Assembly: GCA_003693705.1 (NCBI GenBank)
Contig: RBZT01000318.1
Coordinates: 1-38,816 of the forward strand
DNA: 38,816 bases
Origin: Polymyxa betae
Taxonomy: Eukaryota > Endomyxa > Phytomyxea > Plasmodiophorida > Plasmodiophoridae
Direction of reading: 5' to 3'
Shown here: positions 1 to 10,404 of the stretch, piece after piece
Layout of the letters: each line of letters opens with the position of its first letter
How positions within the stretch are numbered: the stretch's first letter is position 1
Position numbers and translations under genes: made by a program
Notes under the pieces: generated by a model
Told to the model about the DNA's origin: nothing
Databases searched by the model: none
The model's input: only the letters and a program-made list of their open reading frames with translations

Positions 1-2
1 TT

Positions 3-269
3 TATCCTAAATTCCATCCGGAGTTTAATTTCATTGAAATGTTTTGGGGAGCATGCAAGGCGTACACTCGTAAGCATTGCCATTACTCGTGGAAGACACT
101 GCAGACAATGGTGCCATTGGCTTTAAGTACAGTGTCCATATCCAGCATCCGCCGGTTTGCTCGCAAATCAGAGCGCTACATTGACGCCTATCGTTTGAAA
201 GAGGGAGATGATCGACTGACACCGGCGCAGGTTGAATATGCCGTAAAGAAGTACCGCTCACACCGCTGA
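3..269 (+). pseudogene. C-terminal fragment of a DDE transposase
   Basis: An open frame enters from the window edge and ends at 269. It carries the end of the DDE domain found in many fungal DNA transposons: [13 protein letters not shown] (the N-x-I-E-x-x-W-G catalytic Glu motif), then a [15 protein letters not shown] segment and a [16 protein letters not shown] tail. The upstream part with the first catalytic Asp residues is outside the window, so I cannot say whether the element is intact. A frame-broken relative with the same RYIDAYR and LTPAQ tail lies at 9903-10404. Family assignment is from motif recognition. Confidence 0.75.
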
Positions 270-395
270 AAAAATACTGGATGAACTATAATACGGAGTG
301 ATTGATAGCGGCGCGGCCTCTGGCGCAGCCTCTTTTTCAAAATAAAATTGAGACAAGTTGTTTGTTTAAGACTGCCCGCACTGTACAAGCAAAAA
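270..395 (+). mobile_element. 3' flank of the transposon, abutting ataxin-10
   Basis: Non-coding stretch between the transposase stop and the ataxin-10 ATG. It contains GCGGCCTCTG and AATTGAGACAAGTTGT (345-360). The decayed copy has the related CACGGCCTCTG and AATTGAAACAAGTTGT after its stop, so these are probably the element's own 3' end. If so, the element ends within about 35 nt of the ataxin-10 start codon. Confidence 0.5.
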
Positions 396-1537
396 ATGTC
401 GAGACAGTTCGTGGAATCTCTTCGAGACCTTGCCCGACAAGCTTGCTGTTCGGAAGGCCGGCGAACACTTGTCGATGATGACCAAGTACTCAGTGATTTG
501 GAATGTCACCTTGACGAACCCAGAGCAATCGCGGTCATCCGGAATTTGGCCGCCACAGAATGCCATCACACACGCTCTCGACTTCGTCGATTTATATCGC
601 CAATATTATCGTCTGTCGCGCCAACGAATTTGAAATTTCAAGCACTTTGTAATCTTGTGCAAAACTACCCAGCTCATGCACGCCTCGTTTTTCCAAACGT
701 TGTGTTCCCAGATGTTTATAACGAATTCGAAGCTGCAAGAGCGCTGCTTTTCGCTTGCATTAGATGCGATGATGATTCTTTTGCAGCGTTTCTCGAACGT
801 CGTGATCTGATTGGGTTAACCATGAACGTTGCCGACGACATCGAATGGGCATTGTTGACGGTTAAGCTGTTGCTGCAGAAATCTCGATTAGATTGCCTGC
901 TGGAACTATCGCCGGAGCAGCTTCGATTCGCTCTGGAGGTTCTCGAGTCCTGCCTGCAGCCCGATATCATATCGTTTTTAACGACCATCTTACAATCATG
1001 GCTCAGCGAATTCGGCCCGCATTTGCTGGCACAAAATGACGTTCCTGAGGTTCAGCTCGACCTGCTATACGCAGCCTTGTCCCTTGCTAACGAAGCCGTT
1101 ATTCTTCCCGGTACCGTCTTCGACGAGCGCCTGGCCGATGTGACTTTGAACCTATTGTCGGCTTGCGGCCAAGGCGACGGTCCAAAACCCACACGAACAG
1201 GGCCGAACAGTGACATTCCGACAACGCCACATTCGATGAAGGCGATTCTCGTCCGATTGTTGGCGAATCTTGCCGGTGTCGACGAGCGATCGAGGCGGCG
1301 TATCGGTGAAGACGACGCCCTGCTATTGTTGCTAAATCAGGTCGGTTTTCAAGTTCATGTTACTGATGGATGCCTATGTCTAAAGTCTGCCAGACGAAGA
1401 TTGACGACCAGAACCCGTTCATAAGGGAGTGGGTCATTGTTGCCATTCGACATCTGACACAAGACGACCCCGAAGTCCAGAGGCGCATCGCCGAAATCCA
1501 ACCAACACCATTTCAGACAGTTCAGGTTGAAATGTAA
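396..1537 (+). CDS. ATXN10: Ataxin-10 domain protein
   Basis: Two exons, 396-1340 and 1394-1537, joined at phase 0 across a 53-nt GT-AG intron (1341-1393) with a TACTGAT branch-like site; 362 residues. The C-terminus is the diagnostic ataxin-10 signature: MKAILVRLLANLAG, then LLLLLNQ, and after the splice DDQNPFIREWVIVAIRHL followed by a short QRRIAEIQP tail. Without the splice the frame runs into unrelated residues, which supports the intron. The body is helical and armadillo-like, as in the family; human ataxin-10 is longer (about 475 aa), so the N-terminus is short or an upstream exon is missing. I chose ATG 396 because the frame upstream has no ATG and runs into transposon-like sequence. 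In yeast and animals the family is linked to cytokinesis and cilia; its role here is unknown. Confidence 0.85.
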
Positions 1538-1907
1538 AAGACAATTGTGAATTGAAGGTGCAAAGGCGGCCGCGCCCGACTGTCCTACTGTACTGTTAGT
1601 CTCTAGTACAGTATCTTGCAGCCAGCTATGCCTTCTATATCTACAGAGCAAAGCTTTATAAATGTTACTTATTGTATAGTCCTCTAGTCTTGGGCACCCT
1701 CCTTTGCTGATCTTCAAAGACCTCTGTATCATTCGGATGATTATGGACCCTTCCAGAGGCAATCGGATGTTAGGATGTTTACGCCGGGTTGACTCAATCT
1801 ATGAGTCACGATCGGGTTTTGTTAGCCGTCTTCCATCGTCGGAATCCATTCCCTGAAATTGACGGCGACCCCGTTCCTTATTTTTCATTCTATTTTGGCG
1901 CCGGTCA
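1538..1907. other. Intergenic, no gene seen
   Basis: Spacer between ataxin-10 and the GT2 gene on the same strand. It presumably holds the 3' UTR and terminator of the first gene and the promoter of the second. The open frame on the minus strand here is antisense to the last ataxin-10 exon and looks like chance. Confidence 0.5.
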
Positions 1908-3335
1908 ATGGTGCTAGGCATTATTGAGCTATTCCATCACGGGGACGAGAATCTCGTGCCGTTTTTCATCCCGATCGGCATCATCGGTCTGATTCGTCTC
2001 GTGGTCTTCATATTTCGTTTGATTTGTTATCTGCTGTATCGGCCTCAACGGCCAAAGTCGACACATTCATACTCATCAAGCGACGTCACCATCATCGTAC
2101 CTACCATCGACTGCGGCCCTGAATTCGGCAGAGCTGCCATCCAATGGATGAAGAATGCTCCAGCTGAGATTATCGTCGTCACGACCCATGCCTGTCTCGC
2201 CGATATTCAGAAGATGGTCTACGCCGTTGATAAAGGCAGTGGCCTGTTTCGGGTCCTGTCCGTTCCTGAAGCCAACAAGCGCGTCCAGCTGGTTGAAGGC
2301 ATCAATGCTGCCAGGACAGAGATCTTGGCGCTCAGCGACGACGATGCTATCTGGTCCGACGACTTCATCAAGTGGATGTTGGTCCCATTCGACAACCCTC
2401 GCATGGGTGGCGTCGGTTCCAGCCAAGCGATGATGCCTGTTGGAGACAAACCGACACTCTGGGAGATCATGGCCGATATGCGTCTGTCCATGCGAATGAT
2501 GGAGGCGTCAGCGACCTCGTACGTCGACGGCGGCATAAGCTGCCTATCAGGACGAACAGCAGTGTACCGGAGAGAGATCCTGAGCGACAGCGCCCTGCAG
2601 GACAGTTTCATCAACGAAAAGTGGATGGGCAAGTACTACCTGCATTCCGGCGATGATAAGTTCCTGACGCGGTGGCTGGTGTCGCATGACTGGCAAATGG
2701 GATTCCAGATGCACCAGGACGCCATGCTGCGCACCACGTTCAAGCCCAACTGGTATTTCCTCAAGCAACTGCTACGATGGACAAGGAATACATGGAGGTC
2801 TGATTTTCGATCGCTGTTCATCGACCGAAAGATCTGGTCCCGTTATCCCTGTGTCGCCTTTAACATGTTGGATAAGATGATCAACCCTGCGACGCTACTA
2901 CTCGGGCCAGTTCTGATCGGACATGCCATGTTCCATCACACCAGATGGTCTCCGCTTGCCATTCTGGCAAGTGAAGTCGTCTGGGTCGTGTTCTCTCGTT
3001 ATATCCGATTGTATGAGCACTGGAGAAGGCGTCAATGGGACATCATTCACCTGCCGCTCTACATCGCTTTCAATTACTTCTTCGCCTTGATGAAAATCTA
3101 TGCGCTTTTCACACTGCATATCACTGGCTGGGCGACACGGAGTGATGAAATTGTGGATGTTGAGGAAAGCATCGCAGAAATCTCAATTGTTATCGATGAA
3201 GAAAACGATATCGGGCCAACGTTAGTCCGCAAGGTGTCCCCGTTGAGCATAAGCAAAAACGACCTGACAACCAAAATGGCATTACCACCAACCCCTCGTG
3301 AAATAGCTTTAATGAATCCTGCACCGGCCGCTTAA
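1908..3335 (+). CDS. GT2 polysaccharide synthase (Cps1/hyaluronan synthase-like)
   Basis: A single uninterrupted 475-codon frame. An N-terminal hydrophobic stretch (about residues 18-45) precedes a GT-A glycosyltransferase 2 domain: a VTIIVPTID start near residue 60, the nucleotide-sugar DDDA motif at 144-147, an SGDDKFLTRW acceptor-site motif with Asp 249/250, and QLLRW at 287-291. C-terminal hydrophobic segments (about 310-405) follow, as expected for a processive membrane synthase that makes a polysaccharide and extrudes it. The layout matches fungal Cps1-like enzymes and hyaluronan/cellulose synthases. The acidic catalytic base sits in GDD rather than the ED of cellulose synthase. The last 60 residues are a polar cytoplasmic tail with proline motifs. 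The product polymer cannot be read from sequence. Confidence 0.85.
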   Translation: MVLGIIELFHHGDENLVPFFIPIGIIGLIRLVVFIFRLICYLLYRPQRPKSTHSYSSSDVTIIVPTIDCGPEFGRAAIQWMKNAPAEIIVVTTHACLADIQKMVYAVDKGSGLFRVLSVPEANKRVQLVEGINAARTEILALSDDDAIWSDDFIKWMLVPFDNPRMGGVGSSQAMMPVGDKPTLWEIMADMRLSMRMMEASATSYVDGGISCLSGRTAVYRREILSDSALQDSFINEKWMGKYYLHSGDDKFLTRWLVSHDWQMGFQMHQDAMLRTTFKPNWYFLKQLLRWTRNTWRSDFRSLFIDRKIWSRYPCVAFNMLDKMINPATLLLGPVLIGHAMFHHTRWSPLAILASEVVWVVFSRYIRLYEHWRRRQWDIIHLPLYIAFNYFFALMKIYALFTLHITGWATRSDEIVDVEESIAEISIVIDEENDIGPTLVRKVSPLSISKNDLTTKMALPPTPREIALMNPAPAA

Positions 3336-3917
3336 ATTCTATAAGGAATATAATCCCTCGAAACAAACCTATAATAAATCATTTGAGCATTTTGTCAATA
3401 TAGGTATGTACTCAATCAATTCTCATATACTTTGGATGACATGATGCACGAGGTGCGTGACAAGTTTCAGTCTCCAGATAGCAATCAATTTGGACTGAAA
3501 ATTCTTGCTTGGATTCAGTTATTGATACGTTCTTTGGGTGTTATGACACAGATGCTGGCTTTTTGTAGCAATTTATTCACCAAACGCTACGAGGCTTTCG
3601 GATAGAGCGACCCTTCTAGCCCCTTTTAACTACGTACTCCAAATGGCTACGATGAAGATGGTCTCAAACAATTACAGCAATGCTGTTTCAACTTTTCTTT
3701 GTAAGATTGCGAGGGCCTAAAATACAGGACAGAAACGAATGGAAAACTTGCTATATGAGATAAAGAAAATATCAAGACGGTATCAGTGCGAGGTTCTTAG
3801 CTGCTGAACACAGCAGTACTCCTGCTGAGCGACACTCAGTCTGAAGTATTGTGCCTACAGTACTTTACCAAACATTTTTGAAACTAATCTACCAAGTTAT
3901 CAGTGACTGAACACCTT
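3336..3917. other. Intergenic between convergent genes
   Basis: About 580 nt between the GT2 gene (+) and the TPR/ankyrin gene (-), which converge here. AT-rich with several AATAAA-like stretches directly after both stops. I see no convincing coding exon, RNA gene or repeat. Confidence 0.5.
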
Positions 3918-5556
3918 CTAAGACAGTTTGTATTGAGGCCCCAAATATTGCAAAATGAGACCAAAACAATCTCTATCAGGGAACAGGCCTCTTTCGGCAA
4001 GAATTTGAAATAATTCAGACTGGTATCGGATCCGCCTCTGTTCATAGATAAGCTCCCCGTCTCTGACACCGTTCGCCAATTTCTCATAGTTAGATTGAGA
4101 CAGAAATCTCCTTGCCATTTCCAAGGGGTGACGTCCAGCAACATCCCAATCTAAAACACAATTGAAATGGGAAAAGAGCAATCTTGGAATTACACCGACA
4201 TTGTAGCTTTGTTGCCCCATATGACGCAAGAATTGCTGTCATGTCAGCATGGCCTCGTTGGCATGCAACGAACATGGGCGACCTTCCACCACCATCTATA
4301 TGTTCAATAAAGTCGGGACTGAGGCTCATAGTTTCGCCCAGAGCCGCTGCCATCGTCAGTTTGGTCCATCCTTCGTCGTTGACAGGTTCATATTCAACCG
4401 GCCATTCTCCAGGATCGCGACATTTCAACTTTCGACGAAAGAGGAGCATACGAGATTCAAAAGCAGAAAGACGTTCTGGATCTTTGGCAGAACGAGCCAT
4501 CGTTAGTTGCAAATGGCGGTTGTTTGCAACGAGAGCATCAGAGAAGCGATGCAGTTTGCAGCAAGCGTCGACGTATAACTCAAGAAATAAACAATCATCA
4601 CAATTACCAATTCCGTCATGTAATTGCAATGCCTTAAGCAAAATAGTATCCAAATCAACTTCTGTAACAGCAAGAGCTGCATGCAGAAGTGCATTCAAAC
4701 GGGAAGCGACATGATCGATTTCAAAAGCAAGCTGTAAATCTCGGAACTTGCTTAAAGGGTCTTCACAAACAAGTGCACGAGCTTCAAGCAGCTCGGCTGA
4801 ATCTGGGTATGCATAATGAGCGTCATCGAGATATGTAATCGGATCTTTGCACAGTAAGGCGATTTGCGCTACATACTTGCAGCATTGTCTGCATGTCGGA
4901 TGATGGTCGACGCGATTATGTAATTGCAAAGCTGTTTTAAACAGGTTCAGATCGCGGGCAATAAAGGCTTGATTAAAAACAACCCATGATGCAATAAGGG
5001 GATAATGATGCCGCTGGGAATATATTGCATCAGCAACGGACTGCTGTGCTTCTCTGTTGCCGCTATCGAGATACACCTTCTCTACAGCTTTTAGAAATAA
5101 TATCCTGGAATCGTTCCATGGCCAGGCTTCCCAGATGTCGCTTATAAAAGCAAAGGCCTGGTTAAATTCTCGCAAGCGGCCCAGCGCGTACAATCTCGCT
5201 AAATACAGAAGCGATGTTGGCCGAGTGCAATGGTAACGAGATTCAGCTGCATTCAAGTAGGACTGGGCCCGCTTCCAGAGACGCGTCTGTTGAAAACAAC
5301 CTCCACGCTGCATAGCGGTATCAGCAAGGGCCCAGGCTCGAACATACATTGCCAGCGTTGCTGACGATTTCGATGCATACAGCAGCGCTTCTTCATGTCG
5401 CCATAAAAGTGCATTGATCAATGCCAAGGCCGAATTCCAAACCGGATCCAATTCTGCTGCCTGCTGCCATAATTCCCTTACATTATATAAGCAATGCCCT
5501 TGTTTCCAGAGACGCTCCCCTTCGCTGGCCAAACGATAGGAGAGCGACGAATGCAT
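3918..5556 (-). CDS. TPR-like repeat protein with C-terminal ankyrin repeats
   Basis: Two exons, 5556-4200 and 4150-3918, joined at phase 1 over a 49-nt intron; 529 residues. Residues 1 to about 370 are helix-turn-helix arrays typical of TPR/SEL1-like solenoids, with Ala/Leu-rich 34-40-residue periods such as LWQQAAELDPVW and YLARLYALGRLREFNQA. From about 395 there are ankyrin-like units: DEGWTKLTMAAALGE, GRSPMFVACQRGHADM, and across the splice DVAGRHPLEMAR. The ankyrin consensus continues only if the intron is removed. No catalytic domain is visible, so it is probably a scaffold. Start at 5556 is the first ATG of the open frame. Specific function not recognised. Confidence 0.7.
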
Positions 5557-6001
5557 TCAAGCAATGAGGACTCTCAGACAGAGACAGATTCGAACTGCAA
5601 CACTGTAGCTAATGTAACAACAGATTTCCAGTCGGAAATTCTGGCATGCGACAGGGCGGCGCCTTCTCTGATTTTTATACGCCGATGGTGCGTACTTTCA
5701 TGCTTCCATCATCTATGCATGTCATGTAAAACGTGCTTAGGCATTCCCACCACAGATTTATTAGTTTGAACGTGACTATCTTTCCCAGTCTGAAAAAGCT
5801 TGATGCGAAACAATTTATTGCTGATGAGGTAAGTGGTCCAGAAAGCGGTTATTGTGAGCTCCAGTAGAACAGATGGAACTCAGCTGTCCAGGATTTTTCT
5901 CTTTAGAGCGCGTTCAGGGACTTGTATGATTCATGCCGAGTTAAAACATAGATAAACGCAACACTTTATCTAGATTCAAATAGGCTTGTTAACCATTCAT
6001 T
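5557..6001. other. Intergenic, no gene seen
   Basis: Upstream region of the minus-strand TPR/ankyrin gene and downstream of the next minus-strand gene. A plus-strand open frame at 5494-5769 mostly overlaps the start of the TPR gene and has no recognisable features. Confidence 0.4.
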
Positions 6002-6848
6002 CTAATCGTCGCTCGCGTTCGAATATTGGAAATATACGTTGTTGTCGATTTCAACCAGGTATTCGTAATCGGGTTTAGTTTCGCCTTCAAGCCGTTTTTC
6101 TAGAAAGTCAATCATATCCTAAATCGTTTCAGAAACACGATAGTGGAAACCAATGCAGAAAGACGTACAAGACAGGTTTCATATCCCTCGATTATTTCTG
6201 GAAACTCCCACACTGTTCTAACGAACAATGCTCTCCATTTACTGAATAGAGCTTTTTGATCATCCTTGAGAATCTCGTTTGGGTACAGGAAATCGCGTCT
6301 TTTGGAGATGTTGACGTTTGCCTTGGTTGACGCAATAAGCGCTGACTTCACAAGATCAATATAGCTAGATATATCTATTCCCAGCTGAATTTCTAACTCG
6401 ATCATACTCGTCTCTGCCACATCAAATTCTTCATTCGTTCTATCTCGGATCTCATAGAGCTTTCTTGCTAATGAGTCCATTCTATGAATCATTTGTCAAA
6501 CGATCAGAATTGGCAACTAAGAACTTACTTAGACTGAAATCTATCTCGGTCTCTAGCCAATACCTGAATCGCATCCTCAAACTTCGATATAAACTCGCTC
6601 GATTCTTCTAAAGCTCGTTTCTGATGAACTAAGGCCGCTAATGCATCAGCAACGGCAGCGGATTCGTCCGCATCGAGTATTTTGAGACTTGAAAGAGCTG
6701 CCGAACGACGGTCCAGCTGCGATATGGCATCCAGAAAATCACGACGTGCATCGTCAAGGAAGGAATTGACCTCACTATTAATTGTTGTCATAGCCGTCGT
6801 CAGAGAATATAAGACGGTGAACACCGTCCAACCCGCAACAGCGAACAT
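6002..6848 (-). CDS. Hypothetical helical protein with N-terminal signal anchor
   Basis: Three exons, 6848-6529, 6481-6169 and 6118-6002, with introns of 47 and 50 nt (donors GTAAGT and GTACGT). The join keeps frame throughout and gives 249 residues. The N-terminus (MFAVAGWTVFTVLYSL) is hydrophobic and looks like a signal peptide or signal anchor. The rest is almost entirely helical, with long Ala/Asp/Glu/Arg stretches such as ADALAALVHQKRALEESSEF, and ends with an acidic DYEYLVEIDNN segment. Without removing the last intron the frame would end in a hydrophobic LKRFRI tail; the GTACGT donor makes the spliced version more likely. I do not recognise the family. Confidence 0.6.
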
Positions 6849-7087
6849 CGCATTTCCCGATTAAGATATTTTGAAAAAATCTGATGATATGCTTCAATGT
6901 CTTGCAAGCGATTCCCAGCTAGCTTTGAGGTAATCACTAATGAGCCAAATTATTCAGAACGCAGTTTGATTGTCACCTAGTGAGAGGATAAAAGTCAAAA
7001 ATGCTTTGAAAAGATCAGCACTTGGTTGGAGTCTTGGAGAGTAAATCGCAGTTTGAATCATTTACATTCTCTCGCAAATTAAGACAT

Positions 7088-8654
7088 TTATTTATCGCGC
7101 ATTTCGTCTGAAGAATGCTTGACGTCTTGAAATGTATTTTCGTCCAACTCTGAACTGGAATCACTAAAAAGACAATAGGACAGATTCAGTCTTTATCAAA
7201 AATATCAATGTTCATATGCTTACTTCATTTCTTTTGTGGGATCTTCGATGGTAGTGTTCGACCTGAGAGGACGCCTTGCCGCTCGAATCGCTCTGGCATC
7301 TCTATGGAAAGGTCAATATTTGGCTCCGTTATGCAGGAGTACTTGCATGCACCTTGCGGGTAACTCTTTTTCAGCCAACCATGAGTGTCTCCGTTCTACT
7401 CGAGCTTGCTGACGTTGTTTCTGCTTTTCCTGTTCAAGCATTTGGCGTTCTATCGCCTCTTGTTCTTCTTGCCGACGTCTATCTTCTTCTTCTTGCTAAA
7501 AGCAGAGTTAGGCGATATCCCATGTGAACGCTTTCTACATAACCTTTGACTGAATGCGGGAAGATTGCCTTTTGGGCATTAGCGAGAACAACTGTTGTCT
7601 ATATCCCAGCCTCGTTCGGTTCTAAATCACGGTTAGACCAGGACAGTTAATAACAGAATACGAACTCTTTCTTGAGTCTCCAACGAAGCCAGTAATTCAT
7701 CGTTCAAATACAGGAACAAAGCCCGTTGCTTCTTATTGTCATCGTTATCGAGTCGGGAGCAAAGATCGCGAAGTTCTTCGATAGTCGTTGAGGCTACTTC
7801 CCAGACTGGAGCACAGCTTTGCAATCGATGACTAATATAGTCCTTCTGCTTTTCTGTGAAAATCCATGCGTCATCTTCGTCAAAGTTAAGCAAACAGAAT
7901 TTTAGGTGAATTGAGGACTACCAGAGAATCTATGATACGATTTCTTATTAGAATCGTATCCAACTGGGCGGAGTCTCTATAGAAGTGTTAATAAATGGAA
8001 CTATATAGAGAACTTATGAATTTACAAACCATTTCCTCGGCGGTCTTTCCAGAGTCCTGAACCATGCTTGGATATGCGTCGAAAGTTCTGTCGGATAAGC
8101 AATACAGCATCAAAAGCTAGAGAACGGTAAGTAATTTGAACTTTTAGAGAGGTGCAGTTGCTAACTTTGTCTTTTGAGCTGATTTGATGGAATGGTGTCG
8201 AATAATCAAATTCGTACATAAACTTCAATAACTTGAACGCAGCGTTTTGCCATTCAGGGAACCTGTAGTGCTTGTACTGAGGAGAGTAAAAAAGCATCAA
8301 CACAAACTGACCCTTCTGCTTTTATCTTTTTGGACTTGGCCTGTTCTGTTCCGCATTGGGTTAGTTTCCAAAAGAGCTCCGGCAGCAGCATGTTCCTGCT
8401 CTCAGGGTGATATGAATCCATGAGAGCATTTTCGAGGTCTTGTGGCGAAAAAGAAGGCAGCCCAAGAACAGAACGGAACACCTGGCAGAAATGGCAGAAC
8501 GAAGGCAGCTGCCACATCGAGCGAATCAGGGCTATGGCAAAGGGATATCAGTTGACACCCAAAGCGCAGATTCGCATCTGGACGAACCACGATCGCTTTC
8601 CGTTTGGACCTGGACATCGGGAGCGTCAATGCCCTCGCCACCATTAGTCGTCAT
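7088..8654 (-). CDS. DDT/WHIM-domain chromatin-remodelling-type protein
   Basis: Nine short exons: 8654-8591, 8531-8312, 8262-8166, 8116-8030, 7917-7666, 7621-7544, 7495-7353, 7301-7224, 7163-7088. The frame is kept at every join (364 residues). Residues about 30-120 match a DDT domain: FCHFCQVFRSVLGLPSFSPQ, DLENAL, LLPELFWKL, and EWQNAAFKLLKFM. Next, LLMLYCLSDRTFDAYP and a WHIM-like block (DEDDAWIFTEKQKDYI, PVWEVASTTIEELRDLCSRL) lead to RTRLGYRQQLF, PKRQSSRI and a charged QEEEDRRRQEEQEAIERQ helix. This order resembles the N-terminal parts of RSF1/CECR2-type ISWI partners, which position remodellers on nucleosomes. Exon 1 (donor GTGGTT) and the 112-nt intron 4 are the least certain joins. No PHD finger or bromodomain is seen. 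Confidence 0.7.
7934..7960. repeat. Perfect inverted repeat inside an intron
   Basis: GATACGATT (7934-7942) and AATCGTATC (7952-7960) form a 9-bp perfect stem with a 9-nt loop. It lies in the 112-nt intron of the DDT gene, which is about twice as long as its neighbours. It may fold and shorten the effective intron. Confidence 0.7.
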
Positions 8655-8803
8655 TAGCGAGTTTATCCAGGCAACGGCTTGATTAATTCGCTAATAATGG
8701 TTTGTTTCAAAGGGAAGACACGGGAGCGGCCTCCTACATTTTCTTCTTGTCATTGTCATAATTTGATAGCGATCATTTCCATTTTGGTAGAACAGCTTTT
8801 GAG

Positions 8804-8832
8804 AGTACAATCATTCCAAGTACAATCATTCC
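8804..8832. repeat. Short tandem duplication
   Basis: AGTACAATCATTCC occurs at 8804-8817 and again at 8819-8832, a 15-bp tandem duplication. Confidence 0.85.
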
Positions 8833-9459
8833 GAAGTTTAAATGAACGCTGTAGTCTCTGGGTTTTGACAATTAACAATCAAACGATAGATCCCAGTCGA
8901 TTTATTTCAATCGTATGTGGCATTTATGGTCACTATGCTAAACAATCAATGATGGGAGTCTTTGAGCCCATAATACCTATGAAAACAAATCACAAAGAAG
9001 ACAAATACGGTTTTTGGAAGAATATCCTTTCACTGCACTGATTACATTCATTTAAGCATTCTCGAAGTCACAGTTTGACTTTCAATCCAATAATCTATAA
9101 GATGGGATGTTGACAACAATTACCTGCTACCGTTTAGTTATTGGGCTACCGAATCTTTGATTGGCTGCCAGATGTAGCGTACAAATGGTAACAAGCTCGC
9201 ACGATATGATCAGATGCTGGGTTTCGGCGCCAGTGTGGCAAGAGGACTCGAAGCTGTCTACAGCGAATCTGAACCTGATAGGAAGTCTGCTAACTGAAAA
9301 GGCTTCCATTGGAGACGGAGAAGCGTGATCAAACAAATTCTCACATTAGGCAGAGGATAGTCAGACATAACACCCTACAGTGATAGATTACTGAGACATA
9401 GATAACAAACGCAGTCTTATCGCTTTATGAAATGAATTTGAAACTTGACAAAATTTCAG

Positions 9460-9708
9460 CTCGATCAGGATCTCGGAAAAGCAGTACTGTACCGGTGCGT
9501 TAACGAGACGCCGACCTTCGAGACTGATCCACACAAAACGGCAAAAAATGTCTCCGAAGCTGTAGCGATGAAGCGGTTAAGCGACGCTGCAGCTCATCTT
9601 GATTCGGCAGCTGTTCTACAGTCGCGGACATCTACTGGCGACCATATCGCAGTTAATTTTTCCATCCGCCAGAGGCATGCTGGAATCACAAAGGGCAAAC
9701 CACAATGA
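9460..9708 (+). other. Possible orphan exon, 82 codons
   Basis: An open frame preceded by a good acceptor (TTGAC branch-like, then AAAATTTCAG ending at 9459). It encodes a plausible helical sequence including KTAKNVSEAVAMKRLSDAAA. No matching upstream exon with a start codon was found. It lies directly upstream of the transposase relic and could be part of that element or a dead gene. Confidence 0.2.
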
Positions 9709-9902
9709 GTTAATGACCCATCATGAAGCACGGAAGAAATCGGTAGTACTACCGTATTGTATGATCCAAAAAAAAAAATCGGCATTCCATCGCTGCAAAC
9801 CTCAGAGTTTGGCCTCGAGTACAATCTAACAATGTCATAAAACTACTCGTAATTGGCTTTTGTACTTGGAAATACACTACGAGAATACCGTCAGGGTAGC
9901 AC

Positions 9903-10404
9903 TTACATTGATGCCATGAGAGACCGGATGTTCCGCTACTGAAAAAGAAGCTCCCTGTTGAGATGGAATCATGGCAAAAGAGCATGGAAACGTACACTGG
10001 GGAAGATATGGACGTCGTTACACCTGCTATCTGGATGACGGAGAAGCCTGGGTTGTCTTGGTGACCCAAGATGGATCAACTTTCCAAGCGCACAATGGAA
10101 AGAAAACAAATTTGGCAACAGGAGCAGCGAAAGAAGATCAAACCCAAAGGTGAAAGTGCGTCAATCATGGTGTCTGCATTCCTTCGGAATACTATTCTCC
10201 GTTTAAGCCCGGATATGGCTTCTAAGCAAGCAAGCATCGTGATGTTGAAGCTCCGATCGATATATCGATGCTTATCGTGAATAAGATGGCGGTACGCGAT
10301 TAACACCAGCACAAGCGGATCATGCAGTGAAAATGTATAACGTCCCATCGGACAATTCCAATGTCAAAAATGAAAAAACAAAAAATCCGCTGCACGGCCT
10401 CTGA
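9903..10404 (+). pseudogene. Decayed DDE transposase, same family as 3-269
   Basis: Pieces of one transposase appear in order in different frames: YID then HERPDVPLLKKK (9903 on), WQKSMETY, VLVTQDGSTF (catalytic Asp, 10060 region), KQIWQQEQRKKIKPKGESAS IMVSAFL, and the end RYIDAYRE, stop, GGTRLTPAQADHAVKMY. At least three frame changes and one in-frame stop separate them. The part between the SAFL strand and RYIDAYR, which would hold the second Asp and the NxIExxWG motif, is deleted. The tail matches the fragment at the left edge of the window. It cannot encode an active protein. Confidence 0.75.

Larger units (their letters stand above)
8655..9902. other. Gene-poor stretch between the DDT gene and the transposon relic
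   Basis: The first part is the upstream region of the DDT gene. A plus-strand open frame (8679-9041) has no domain or motif and is probably chance. One candidate exon (9460-9708) is listed separately. The remainder is AT-rich with no recognised feature. Confidence 0.4.

Noticed and set aside
348-395. TTG-started N-terminal extension of ataxin-10
   Set aside because: No ATG upstream in frame and the sequence belongs to the shared transposon flank; ATG 396 was chosen.
8679-9041. 120-codon plus-strand frame as a gene
   Set aside because: Irregular composition, a local tandem duplication inside, no motif or splice support.
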